DNA of 64,000 bases, taken from positions 744,001 through 808,000 of the forward strand of contig NZ_CP111108.1 of assembly GCF_026314295.1 (NCBI RefSeq). The letters run 5' to 3'. This DNA is from Caproicibacterium sp. BJN0003 (lineage in GTDB: Bacteria > Bacillota > Clostridia > Oscillospirales > Acutalibacteraceae). Position numbers and translations under genes: made by a program. Shown in pieces: positions 56,268 to 64,000 of this stretch (within the stretch, counting starts at the first letter, position 1; each line of letters opens with the position of its first letter). The notes below the pieces were generated by a model. It saw nothing but the letters and a program-made list of their open reading frames with translations. It was not told where the DNA came from and did not search any database.

Positions 56268-57584
56268 GTGAAATTGCAGGAGTTGAGTGCCGCTTTGCAG
56301 AACGGTGGATTTGACCGGATTTTTCGATATCTTTATGAAGAGAGTGGAGAAGAACTTATTAAAGAGAGGCTGCGCTATCTGCGTGCGGCAGAACGCTTTT
56401 CCGGATATTATGGGAAAAGACGCGAAGTGGAACTTTTCAGTGCTCCCGGACGCACGGAGATCGGCGGGAATCATACGGATCATCAGCATGGGTGTGTGTT
56501 GGCAGCGAGCGTTAACATGGATGCGATTGCAGTTGCTTCTAAAACTGAGAATGGAAAAATTCGAATTAAGTCGGAAGGATTTTCTGAAGATGTAATTGAT
56601 CTTTCAGATTTATCGATTAAAGAAGATGAAAAAAATTGCAGTGCTTCCCTGATTCGCGGAATTGCTGCGTGGTTTCAGCATAAAGGCGGAAAAATCGGTG
56701 GATTTGATGCTTATACTACTTCGAATGTTTTATCAGGAAGCGGGCTTTCCAGCAGTGCTGCCTTTGAGGTGCTGGTAGGGACGATTCTCAATGGACTTTA
56801 TAATGGGCAGAAATTTTCTCCGGTCGAGATTGCCCAGGCCGGCCAGTATGCGGAGAATACTTATTTTGGCAAGCCTTCCGGGTTGCTCGATCAAGCTTCC
56901 AGCAGTGTGGGAGGCTTTGTGGCATTCGATTTTGCAGACCCTCAAAAGCCTTTGGTCGAAAAAGTAACATTCGATTTTTCAAACAGCGGATATACGCTTT
57001 GTGTGGTGGATACGCATGCTTCTCATGCAAATCTGACCCCTGATTATGCAGCAATTCCAAAAGAGATGAAGGCGGCTGCGTCTTTCTTTGGAAAGGATTT
57101 TTTGCGCGATGTTCCAGAAGAAACTTTTTACCAAAATCTTCGTGAAGTGCGCAAATCTGCGGGAGATCGTGCTGTCTTGCGCGCAATGCACTTTTTTGCA
57201 GAAAATCGCCGTGCTCAGGAAGAGACAAAGTGTTTGAAAACAAAAGACATCGATCAATTTTTTCAGCTCCTGATCGATTCAGGCAGATCGTCTTTTATGT
57301 ATCTGCAGAATGTATATTCTCCGGCTCATCCGGAGCAGCAGGCGGTTAGTCTGACTCTTGGTCTCTGTGAACGGCTTCTTTCGAAGACAGGCGGCTCGTG
57401 GCGGATTCAGGGCGGGGGGTTTGCCGGAACAGTGCAGGCATTTGTTCCGAACGAAAGTCTCGAGCTTTTCCGCAAAGAGATTGATGCCTTTTTAGGAGAG
57501 GGGTCCTGCCATGTACTCAAAATTCGTCCGGTGGGCGGTGTCTCCCTGACACAAGAAAATGGAAAGGAAATTTGCGATGGCTGA
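56268..57584 (+). CDS. galK: Galactokinase
   Basis: A 438-residue GHMP kinase with GTG start. Sugar-binding signature 'FSAPGRTEIGGNHTDHQHG' near residue 62, ATP loop 'SNVLSGSGLSSSAAFEVLVG', and C-terminal 'GGSWRIQGGGFAGTVQAFVP'. It phosphorylates galactose at C1. First gene of galKTE; overlaps galT by eight bases. The N-terminal 50 residues extend beyond E. coli GalK, as in many Clostridia. Confidence 0.95.
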   Translation: MKLQELSAALQNGGFDRIFRYLYEESGEELIKERLRYLRAAERFSGYYGKRREVELFSAPGRTEIGGNHTDHQHGCVLAASVNMDAIAVASKTENGKIRIKSEGFSEDVIDLSDLSIKEDEKNCSASLIRGIAAWFQHKGGKIGGFDAYTTSNVLSGSGLSSSAAFEVLVGTILNGLYNGQKFSPVEIAQAGQYAENTYFGKPSGLLDQASSSVGGFVAFDFADPQKPLVEKVTFDFSNSGYTLCVVDTHASHANLTPDYAAIPKEMKAAASFFGKDFLRDVPEETFYQNLREVRKSAGDRAVLRAMHFFAENRRAQEETKCLKTKDIDQFFQLLIDSGRSSFMYLQNVYSPAHPEQQAVSLTLGLCERLLSKTGGSWRIQGGGFAGTVQAFVPNESLELFRKEIDAFLGEGSCHVLKIRPVGGVSLTQENGKEICDG

Positions 57585-58560
57585 ATTAAGATGGAATCCG
57601 CTTTTAAAGGATTGGCATATGATTGCGAGCAACCGGCAGAATCGGCCGCAGATGCCAAAAGATTATTGTCCGTTTTGTCCGAGCTTTGGAAATGTGCCGG
57701 ATTATGAGGTAATGGAGTATGATAATGATTTTCCGGCGCTGACCCAGAATCCTTCGGAGCCCGACCCGGTGGGAAATGAATTTTTTAAGGTCGCGCCAAA
57801 CTACGGAAAATGCGAAGTGATTCTTTATTCTCCCGGACATACGATAACCATGCCGCAGCTTTCGGACAGCCATATGAGAAAATTGGTGGATTTATGGTGT
57901 GAACGCTTTTCAAAAATGGCAGAGGACAAAAAAATCAAATATGTGTTTCCGTTTGAAAACCGCGGAGATGTTGTAGGCGTCACGATGCCGCATCCCCATG
58001 GACAAATGTATGGATATCCTTTTATTCCAAAGCGGATACAGGTTGAAGCTGAGAGTGCAAAGGAGTATTATAGTAAGAACGGGAAGTGCCTGTTCTGTGA
58101 AATGCTGAATCAGGAGAAAAAAGCAAAGTCACGAATTATTTTCGAAAATGAATTTTATACGGTTTATCAGCCGTTTTATACGGATTATCCCTATGGAGTT
58201 TATCTGATTCCCAATCGTCATGTGGCATATCTTACCGAGTTGACTGATGCGGAAAAAGATGCTTTGGGGATCACGGTCCGTGATACTGTTGGAATGCTGG
58301 ACTCTCTTTTTGATGATCGGTTTCCTTATATGATGTGTATGTATAGTGCTCCGGTCAATGCCGGGGATTATGAAAAAGATTTTCACTATCATATTAAATT
58401 CTTCCCGCCGATGCGCAGCGCGGAAAAACAGAAGTTTAATGCTTCCAGCGAAACGGGAGCATGGGCCAACTGCAATCCGACCTGCCCGGAAGAAACCAGC
58501 AAAGAGCTGCGCGCGGCTTATCAGAGATATCTGCAGAACCGTCCCGCGCAGAATCAGTAA
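57577..58560 (+). CDS. galT: Galactose-1-phosphate uridylyltransferase
   Basis: A 327-residue enzyme starting at ATG 57577. HIT-like active-site segment 'MPHPHGQMYGYPFIP' near residue 138, zinc-binding 'CPFCPSFGNV' and 'CLFCEML', and 'HYHIKFFPPM' near the end. It exchanges UDP between glucose-1-P and galactose-1-P in the Leloir pathway. Co-translated with galK and followed by galE. Confidence 0.95.
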   Translation: MAELRWNPLLKDWHMIASNRQNRPQMPKDYCPFCPSFGNVPDYEVMEYDNDFPALTQNPSEPDPVGNEFFKVAPNYGKCEVILYSPGHTITMPQLSDSHMRKLVDLWCERFSKMAEDKKIKYVFPFENRGDVVGVTMPHPHGQMYGYPFIPKRIQVEAESAKEYYSKNGKCLFCEMLNQEKKAKSRIIFENEFYTVYQPFYTDYPYGVYLIPNRHVAYLTELTDAEKDALGITVRDTVGMLDSLFDDRFPYMMCMYSAPVNAGDYEKDFHYHIKFFPPMRSAEKQKFNASSETGAWANCNPTCPEETSKELRAAYQRYLQNRPAQNQ

Positions 58561-58594
58561 CAGTGCCGTATCATACGGTGGAAAGGAACTTTTT

Positions 58595-59605
58595 ATGAAG
58601 ACAGTTTTGGTAACAGGAGGCGCTGGATTTATCGGCAGTCATACCTGTGTAGAACTTTTAGAGAACGGATATTCCATTGTTGTCATGGACAATTTCGTAA
58701 ATTCTAATATGAGCGCCGTAGAGGCAATTGGCAAAATTACCGGAAAAGACTTTCCGTTTTACGAATGCGATATGTTGGATGAAGAGGCTTTCGAAAAAAT
58801 CTTTGCAGAGAATCATATCGATGCAGTGATTCATTTTGCCGGACTTAAAGCGGTTGGAGAGAGTGTTTCCAAGCCGCTGGAATATTATCATAATAACTTG
58901 ACGGGAACTTTGATCCTTTTAAAATTGATGCGTAAATATCATGTCAAACAGTTCGTATTCAGTTCTTCGGCAACTGTATACGGCAGCGAAAATCCGGTTC
59001 CGTTTAAGGAAGATATGAAGATCGGTGGGACAACCAATCCTTATGGAACGACAAAAGTGATGATCGAACAAATTCTGCAGGACGTCTGCGTGGCGGATAA
59101 AGAAATGCAGGTCGCACTTTTGCGGTACTTTAACCCGATCGGAGCGCATCAGTCCGGATTGATCGGAGAAAATCCAAATGGAATTCCCAATAATCTGATG
59201 CCTTATATTGCCCGGGTGGCAGCGGGAGATCTTCCCTGCCTTTCCGTCTATGGAGATGATTATGATACACCGGACGGGACTGGCGTGCGGGATTATATCC
59301 ATGTTTGTGACCTTGCGACCGGCCACATTAAGGCCTTGGAAAAGCTGGATTCCATTAAGGGCGCAGAGATTTATAACCTCGGTACCGGATGCGGCAGCTC
59401 GGTGCTGGAAGTGGTCCATGCGTTTGAAAAAGCCAGCGGAAGAAAGGTTCCATATAAAATTACGCCGCGCCGTGCCGGAGATATTGCGACCTGTTATGCG
59501 GATGTTTCCAAAGCCAAAAAAGAATTACATTGGCAGGCAAAATATAATTTGGATGATATGTGCCGTGACAGTTGGAATTTTATTCAGCACACTAAGCAAA
59601 ATTGA
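58595..59605 (+). CDS. galE: UDP-glucose 4-epimerase
   Basis: A 336-residue SDR enzyme starting at ATG 58595 (GGAAAGGA upstream). NAD-binding 'VLVTGGAGFIGSHTC', catalytic Ser in 'FSSSATVYG', YxxxK in 'NPYGTTKVMIEQIL', and 'RYFNPIGAHQSGLIGE'. It interconverts UDP-galactose and UDP-glucose. Last gene of the gal operon, with a terminator just after the stop. Confidence 0.97.
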   Translation: MKTVLVTGGAGFIGSHTCVELLENGYSIVVMDNFVNSNMSAVEAIGKITGKDFPFYECDMLDEEAFEKIFAENHIDAVIHFAGLKAVGESVSKPLEYYHNNLTGTLILLKLMRKYHVKQFVFSSSATVYGSENPVPFKEDMKIGGTTNPYGTTKVMIEQILQDVCVADKEMQVALLRYFNPIGAHQSGLIGENPNGIPNNLMPYIARVAAGDLPCLSVYGDDYDTPDGTGVRDYIHVCDLATGHIKALEKLDSIKGAEIYNLGTGCGSSVLEVVHAFEKASGRKVPYKITPRRAGDIATCYADVSKAKKELHWQAKYNLDDMCRDSWNFIQHTKQN

Positions 59606-59607
59606 AA

Positions 59608-59639
59608 AAAGCTCCGCATTTTGCGGGGCTTTCTTTTTA
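59608..59639 (+). terminator. Terminator after galE
   Basis: AAAGCTCCGC pairs with GCGGGGCTTT (one G-U) around ATTTT plus loop bases, followed by CTTTTT. Confidence 0.9.
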
Positions 59640-59656
59640 TAAAATTTATGAAACTT

Positions 59657-59687
59657 TTGCCGGAACCGAAAGTTTTTGTGATATGAT
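59657..59687 (+). promoter_or_regulatory. Promoter of the alcohol dehydrogenase gene
   Basis: An extended -10 TGaTATGAT at 59679-59687 with a possible TTGCCG -35 19 bases upstream. Confidence 0.55.
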
Positions 59688-59727
59688 AGAAAAAGAAGTT
59701 TTTAGGATTATGTAAGGAGGATCATTC

Positions 59728-60882
59728 ATGGCTTTTTGTCATTTTATTCCAACAAAAGTTCTTTACGGGAAGGGAAGCTTAGAAACACTTCATGAGCAGA
59801 AAATGCCCGGAAGAAAAGCATTGATTGTGATTTCGGCGGGAATTTCAATGAAAAAATACGGTTATCTGAAACGGGTAGAAGAGCAGCTTGATAAAGCAGG
59901 CGTCATGCACGTCTTGTTTGACCGGATTCAGCCGAACCCAATTAAAGCACATGTCATGGAAGGGGCCAAGCTTGCAAATGCGGTCGGCTGTGATTTTGTC
60001 GTTGGTCTAGGCGGCGGCAGCAGTATCGATTCGGCAAAGGCAATCGCCGTGATGGCAACAAATCCGGGAGATTATTGGCAGTATGTAGAAGGAGAGCCAT
60101 TAAAAAAATCTCCGCTGCCGATTGTAGCAATTCCGACGACCGCCGGGACTGGGACAGAAGCAGATCTCTGGACGGTGATTACAAACGAAAAGACGCAGGA
60201 AAAAAGAGGCTTCGGCTGCGATGAAACTTATCCGAAAATTGCGGTGGTGGATTCTGACCTGATGATGACAGTTCCTCCTCGTTATACAGCTTTTCAGGGA
60301 TTTGATGCACTTTTTCACAGCACAGAAGGATACCTTTCCAATCAGGCAGATCTTTTCAGTGATTTGTATGCCCTTAAAGCGATCGAGCTGATTGGAAAAA
60401 ATCTCAGAATGGCTGTTGAAAATGGAGAAAACGAGGAAGCTCGTGGGAATATGGCACTGGGAAGTATGATCTCTGGATTTGTGGAATCTACGGCCGGCTG
60501 CATCTCGGAACATTCGATTGAGCATGCACTCAGCGCGAAGCATCCGGATCTGCCGCATGGAGCAGGACTAATTATGATTAGCGAAGCGTATTACCGCCAG
60601 TTCTGCAATAAAGGCTGCTGTGATGAACGTCTGGTTCGGATGGCAAAAGCACTCGGAAACGAAAAGGCGGAGAAACCGGAAGATTTTGTAATTGCTCTGC
60701 ATGAATTGATTGAAGCGTGCCATGTAGACGATTTAAAAATGTCGGGCTATGGAATTTTGAAAGAAGACCTTCATTCTCTGAGAGTGGATGCAATGGGTTC
60801 GATGGGCGGCAATTTCAAAAAGGATCCGGCGCCTCTTTCAGGGGACGAAGTGGAAGCAATTTTAGAGGTTTCTTACCGGTAA
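59728..60882 (+). CDS. Iron-containing alcohol dehydrogenase
   Basis: A 384-residue group III dehydrogenase. NAD(P)-binding loop 'VVGLGGGSSIDSAKAIA', 'IPTTAGTGTEADLWTVI', metal ligands Asp and His in 'GFDALFHSTEG' and two His in 'SIEHALSAKHPDLPHGAGL'. It likely reduces aldehydes to alcohols to reoxidise NAD(P)H; a target of Rex in related species. AGGAGG precedes the ATG. Sixteen bases separate it from ispD, so transcription may continue. Confidence 0.9.
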   Translation: MAFCHFIPTKVLYGKGSLETLHEQKMPGRKALIVISAGISMKKYGYLKRVEEQLDKAGVMHVLFDRIQPNPIKAHVMEGAKLANAVGCDFVVGLGGGSSIDSAKAIAVMATNPGDYWQYVEGEPLKKSPLPIVAIPTTAGTGTEADLWTVITNEKTQEKRGFGCDETYPKIAVVDSDLMMTVPPRYTAFQGFDALFHSTEGYLSNQADLFSDLYALKAIELIGKNLRMAVENGENEEARGNMALGSMISGFVESTAGCISEHSIEHALSAKHPDLPHGAGLIMISEAYYRQFCNKGCCDERLVRMAKALGNEKAEKPEDFVIALHELIEACHVDDLKMSGYGILKEDLHSLRVDAMGSMGGNFKKDPAPLSGDEVEAILEVSYR

Positions 60883-60898
60883 AAAGGAGCGGATATTT

Positions 60899-61594
60899 TT
60901 GCAGGAAAAGGAGCAAAACGCAGATTGCTGCGCAGTAGTCGTGGCGGCAGGGACTTCTAGCCGCATGGGGTTTTCCAAACAGGAAGTGCCTGTCTTAGGA
61001 ATGCCTGCACTGGAATATTGTCTATCTGCATTCGAAAAAGTGCCGCGGGTCGGGGCAATTGTAGTCGTCTGTCCGATAGGAAAACAGGAATTTTATGAAA
61101 AATGGCTTTTGCCAAAATTTCATAAGCCGCTTTTCGTTATACAAGGCGGCGATACCCGACAGAAATCGGCGCAAAAAGGGGTTCAGGCGTCACCTGATTA
61201 TCCACTGATTGCAGTACATGACGGAGCCAGAATTTTAATTACGCCGGAAGAAATCGAACGTGTCATTTCCGATGCCAAAAAATATGGTGCTTCTGCGTTG
61301 GCGATGCCGGTAAAGGATACCATTAAAATGGTCGATGAAAGTGGGTTCGTTTTAAAAACCCCACAGAGAGATACTCTTTGGGCGGTACAGACGCCCCAAG
61401 TGTTCGGGCGAAAGCAATATTTAGAGCTTTTAAAAAAAGCAGACGGCGATGATACGGATGACTGCCAGCTCTTCGAAAAGGCAGGGGAAAAGGTTCATCT
61501 CTGTAGGGGCAGCTATACGAATTTTAAACTGACCACACCGGAAGACTTGAAATTTGCGGAAGTAATCCTGAAAAAACGGGAGGAAAACAGATGA
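60899..61594 (+). CDS. ispD: 2-C-methyl-D-erythritol 4-phosphate cytidylyltransferase
   Basis: A 231-residue enzyme with TTG start (AAGGAG upstream). Nucleotide-binding '[20 protein letters not shown]', '[12 protein letters not shown]', '[10 protein letters not shown]' and '[12 protein letters not shown]'. It makes CDP-methylerythritol in the MEP isoprenoid pathway. Overlaps ispF by four bases. Confidence 0.93.
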   Translation: MQEKEQNADCCAVVVAAGTSSRMGFSKQEVPVLGMPALEYCLSAFEKVPRVGAIVVVCPIGKQEFYEKWLLPKFHKPLFVIQGGDTRQKSAQKGVQASPDYPLIAVHDGARILITPEEIERVISDAKKYGASALAMPVKDTIKMVDESGFVLKTPQRDTLWAVQTPQVFGRKQYLELLKKADGDDTDDCQLFEKAGEKVHLCRGSYTNFKLTTPEDLKFAEVILKKREENR

Positions 61595-62070
61595 GAATTG
61601 GGCATGGATATGATGTTCACCGCTTAGTTGAGGGACGAAAGCTGATTTTAGGAGGAACAGAGATCCCATATAAAAAGGGACTTTTGGGGCATTCAGATGC
61701 AGATGTATTGCTGCATGCAGTTTCGGATTCTCTTTTGGGTGCTTTGGCGTTGGGAGATATTGGATGTTTGTTTCCTGATACCGATCCCGCTTATGAGGGG
61801 GCGGATAGCTTGCTCCTGCTTCAAAAAGTTGTGCAGAAAGTTCGTGAAAAAGGCTACTCTGTTGAAAATTTGGATGCGACAATTTTATGCCAAGAACCCA
61901 AGTTGCGCCCTTATATTGCAGAAATGCGCAAAAATATCGCGAAAGCTTGTCTGATAGAGCCCCAAAGAGTCAGCGTAAAAGCAACGACGGAAGAAGGTCT
62001 AGGTTTTACCGGCTCCGGAGAGGGAATCGCCGCTCACTGTGTTTGTCTTTTAACAGAAAAAAATAATTAA
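61591..62070 (+). CDS. ispF: 2-C-methyl-D-erythritol 2,4-cyclodiphosphate synthase
   Basis: A 159-residue trimeric zinc enzyme. Diagnostic '[20 protein letters not shown]' with Asp/His ligands, '[20 protein letters not shown]', '[11 protein letters not shown]' and '[20 protein letters not shown]'. It cyclises CDP-ME 2-phosphate in the MEP pathway. Translationally coupled to ispD, a common pairing. Confidence 0.97.
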   Translation: MRIGHGYDVHRLVEGRKLILGGTEIPYKKGLLGHSDADVLLHAVSDSLLGALALGDIGCLFPDTDPAYEGADSLLLLQKVVQKVREKGYSVENLDATILCQEPKLRPYIAEMRKNIAKACLIEPQRVSVKATTEEGLGFTGSGEGIAAHCVCLLTEKNN

Positions 62071-62151
62071 ATACTTTCTTTTCTTGAATCGAAAATAGTC
62101 AGATTGGCGTCCTTCTGCATACTCTGGAGTAAAACAGAGGGGTGGTTAGCT

Positions 62152-62382
62152 ATGGAAAGACCAATGATTCTGGTTAGCTCAATTACGTATGCATTAAAAG
62201 GGCGGGATCTCCTGCTTTCTTATAGAATTTCTTCTTTTGTAGAACGAATTCCTCATTTATCGAAACAAACAGGCTGTGGATATGCTTTGTATGTGCCAAA
62301 GAAAACGGATGAAGCAGAAACGATTCTCAAAGAAGCTGGTATCAGAGTTCTCGGGCGTGAGAAAAGGGCGAGTACAGTATGA
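62152..62382 (+). CDS. DUF3343 family protein
   Basis: A 76-residue protein starting at ATG 62152 behind GAGGGGTGG. Beta-alpha fold typical of DUF3343 ('MILVSSITYALKGRDLLLSY', 'GCGYALYVPKK', 'ILKEAGIRVLG'). The domain often accompanies cysteine desulfurase-like enzymes and selenium or sulfur trafficking proteins such as YedF. Its stop overlaps the next start by four bases, so the two probably act together. Confidence 0.8.
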   Translation: MERPMILVSSITYALKGRDLLLSYRISSFVERIPHLSKQTGCGYALYVPKKTDEAETILKEAGIRVLGREKRASTV

Positions 62383-63521
62383 TTTATCTTGATAATGCGG
62401 CAACTACATTCCCAAAACCAACAGAAGTTTGGAAGGCAATGCAGCTTGCTTTAGTACGTTATGGGGCAAATCCGGGCAGATCCGGACACAGTATGAGTCT
62501 GCGTGCTGCAGAGGAGGTTTATCGCTGTAGGGAAGCGGCTGCAAAACTTTTTGATGCTGAAGGACCAGAAAATGTGGCCTTTACAATGAACTGCACGCAA
62601 TCCCTGAATTTTGCAATTAAAGGACTGGTGAAAACTGGGGGGCATGTGGTTACTTCTAATTTGGAGCATAATGCCGTAATGCGTCCTCTCGAAGCGCTGC
62701 AGAAAGAGGGAATCATTACTTATACACAGGCAAAAGTTGTTCCTGAAGATCATGATGCCACACTGGAGAATTTTAGAGAGGCATTGAGGGAGAATACTTG
62801 TTTAGTCGTCTGCACACAGGCTTCCAATGTTTGGGGCATTCGGGTTCCGGTAGAACGAATCTGTGCAATGGTCAATCAGTATCAAATTCCGATGGTAGTA
62901 GACTGTGCTCAGACGGCAGGAGTGGTTCCGATTTCCATGAAAGACGGATACGCGTGCATTTGTATGGCAGGTCATAAGGGACTCTATGGCCCTATGGGAA
63001 CCGGCATTATGATTATGCGCTCCGGACTTTCTATGAAAACGTTGATAGAAGGGGGAACTGGAACAGGTTCTATGAATCTTTCACAGCCAGAGACGATTCC
63101 AGACCGTTTTGAAAGTGGAACTGTTAATCTTCCTGGAATTGCCGGACTTCATCAAGGAATTTTATTTGTTCAAAAGAGAACGCCGCCTAAAATTGCAGAT
63201 TACGAGATGAAGCTTTCGCAAATGTTTTATGCTGGCTTGAGTCACATGAAAAATGTGAAACTCTATACACCAATGCCATCATTGCCTGATTATGTTCCGG
63301 TTATTTCTTTTAATATTGAAGGAATGGAAAGTGAGGTAGCCGGGGAAAATTTAAACAAAGAGGGAATTGCAGTGCGTGCTGGTCTGCACTGCGCCCCCTG
63401 TGCACATCGGACATTTGGAACTTTAGAAAGCGGAGCTATCAGAGTTTGCCCTTCTGCTTTTACAACAGAAAAAGAAATCCAGATGGCTTTGAAAGCGGTG
63501 AAAAAAATTTCTGCTAGCTAA
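62379..63521 (+). CDS. Cysteine desulfurase family protein (class V aminotransferase)
   Basis: A 380-residue PLP enzyme. 'IYLDNAATTFPKPTEVWKAM', 'TMNCTQSLNFAIKGL', PLP Lys in 'CMAGHKGLYGPMGTG', and a catalytic Cys loop 'RAGLHCAPCAHRTFGT'. It matches the TIGR01977-type clostridial group rather than IscS or SufS. It should release sulfur (or selenium) from cysteine or selenocysteine; no iscU or suf genes are adjacent. Coupled to DUF3343. Confidence 0.9.
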   Translation: MIYLDNAATTFPKPTEVWKAMQLALVRYGANPGRSGHSMSLRAAEEVYRCREAAAKLFDAEGPENVAFTMNCTQSLNFAIKGLVKTGGHVVTSNLEHNAVMRPLEALQKEGIITYTQAKVVPEDHDATLENFREALRENTCLVVCTQASNVWGIRVPVERICAMVNQYQIPMVVDCAQTAGVVPISMKDGYACICMAGHKGLYGPMGTGIMIMRSGLSMKTLIEGGTGTGSMNLSQPETIPDRFESGTVNLPGIAGLHQGILFVQKRTPPKIADYEMKLSQMFYAGLSHMKNVKLYTPMPSLPDYVPVISFNIEGMESEVAGENLNKEGIAVRAGLHCAPCAHRTFGTLESGAIRVCPSAFTTEKEIQMALKAVKKISAS

Positions 63522-63533
63522 ACAGAAAAGGTG

Positions 63534-63562
63534 TTTTCATCTTCCAACAGATATGTTAGAAT
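63534..63562 (+). promoter_or_regulatory. Promoter of cdaA
   Basis: TTTTCA and TAGAAT with a 17-base spacer, about 50 bases upstream of the cdaA start. Confidence 0.55.
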
Positions 63563-63614
63563 AAAAAAGAAATATATGATTTTCAAATAAATGAAGTTAA
63601 AAGGGGGCATTTCT

Positions 63615-64000
63615 ATGGGGCAGTTTGTAACATTTTGGACTGCTTTGGGAAGATTATTCCAAAGTTTCCAGCTCAAAGATTTACTGGATGTCGCCCTTGT
63701 CTCCTTTATTATTTATAATGCAATTAAATTAATTCGAGAAACCCGCGCTGCGCAGTTGGTCAAAGGAATTATTTTAGTAGCAGGGGTCTGGTTGATTGCG
63801 CTGGCGTTTAATCTTTATGTGATGACTTCGCTTTTGCAGTATCTGTTTCAGTTTGGACTTTTAGCGGTTGTCGTGCTGTTTCAGCCGGAACTGCGCCGTG
63901 CTTTGGAACAAATCGGTCGTAGTGGAAACTTGAACGATGCTGGAAAAAAGTTTTTTGGCACTCAGCGCAACTGGAAAAGTGAGGAACGTGAGACTCGTAA
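63615..64000 (+). CDS. cdaA: Diadenylate cyclase CdaA (N-terminal part, runs off right edge)
   Basis: An open frame from ATG 63615 (AGGGGG upstream) to the window end. It shows three transmembrane helices ('LLDVALVSFIIYNAIKLI', 'LVKGIILVAGVWLIALAF', 'LLQYLFQFGLLAVVVLF') and then 'QPELRRALEQIGRSG', the signature start of the DAC domain linker in CdaA/DacA. The catalytic DGA and RHR motifs are beyond the edge. CdaA makes c-di-AMP, which controls potassium and cell-wall homeostasis. Confidence 0.9.
   Translation, partial: MGQFVTFWTALGRLFQSFQLKDLLDVALVSFIIYNAIKLIRETRAAQLVKGIILVAGVWLIALAFNLYVMTSLLQYLFQFGLLAVVVLFQPELRRALEQIGRSGNLNDAGKKFFGTQRNWKSEERETR

Overview
The window looks like the chromosome of an anaerobic, endospore-forming Clostridia member (Bacillota), most like the Ruminococcaceae/Oscillospiraceae. 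The evidence is SpoIIQ and SpoIIID, a Rex redox repressor, phosphate acetyltransferase, an iron-containing alcohol dehydrogenase, an ECF vitamin transporter, MEP-pathway IspD/IspF and Gram-positive ribosome binding sites. No rRNA or species-level marker is present, so the species is not claimed.

Positions 1 to about 17,326 are the integrase-side part of a tailed-phage prophage; its tail and lysis genes lie beyond the left edge. Leftward genes run, in transcription order from the right: small HTH regulators, a 54-residue membrane protein, Lar-type and AbrB-type proteins, YqaJ exonuclease with RecT annealase, a DUF4373 replication protein, a DUF1064 nuclease-like protein, an ArpU/RinA-like late regulator, a DNA methyltransferase, small and large terminase, portal, a minor capsid protein with a toxin-like C-terminal domain, scaffold and major capsid. 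The rightward lysogeny arm holds a CI-like repressor, an ImmA/IrrE metallopeptidase, a zinc-ribbon membrane protein and a tyrosine integrase. Integration appears to be at the 3' end of a tRNA-Ser(GCU), followed by tRNA-Ser(UGA).

Positions 17.6-35.5 kb hold pta, eno, a GntR-controlled ABC transporter, a second ABC transporter with degenerate ATPase motifs, a PHP phosphoesterase, a TSCPD protein, a Gly/Cys-rich membrane peptide, mcsA with a catalytically altered mcsB, an S1-domain protein, a lipoprotein cyclophilin, pyrG, a DUF2207/lemA pair and rex. Positions 36.2-42.9 kb hold tepA, uppP, ftsK/spoIIIE, a YgiQ-type radical SAM gene and a DUF3006 gene.

Positions 42.9-50.2 kb form the most distinctive chromosomal unit. 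A promoter and cobalamin riboswitch with a terminator precede a large cell-wall-spanning DUF4430/beta-propeller protein, a DUF4430 lipoprotein, an ECF substrate-binding (S) component, EcfT, and a single polypeptide with two ATPase domains. DUF4430 is related to the C-terminal domain of animal transcobalamin/intrinsic factor, so this reads as a complete surface-capture and uptake system for a corrinoid or B12 precursor.

The right end holds mtnN, lexA with an SOS box, a candidate sporulation small RNA, spoIIQ, a USP-like gene, spoIIID, a YihY protein, a MATE transporter, galKTE, an iron alcohol dehydrogenase, ispD-ispF, a DUF3343/cysteine desulfurase pair and the start of cdaA. Most transcription units are bounded by clear intrinsic terminators. 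Several promoters with 17-18 bp spacers can be read directly.
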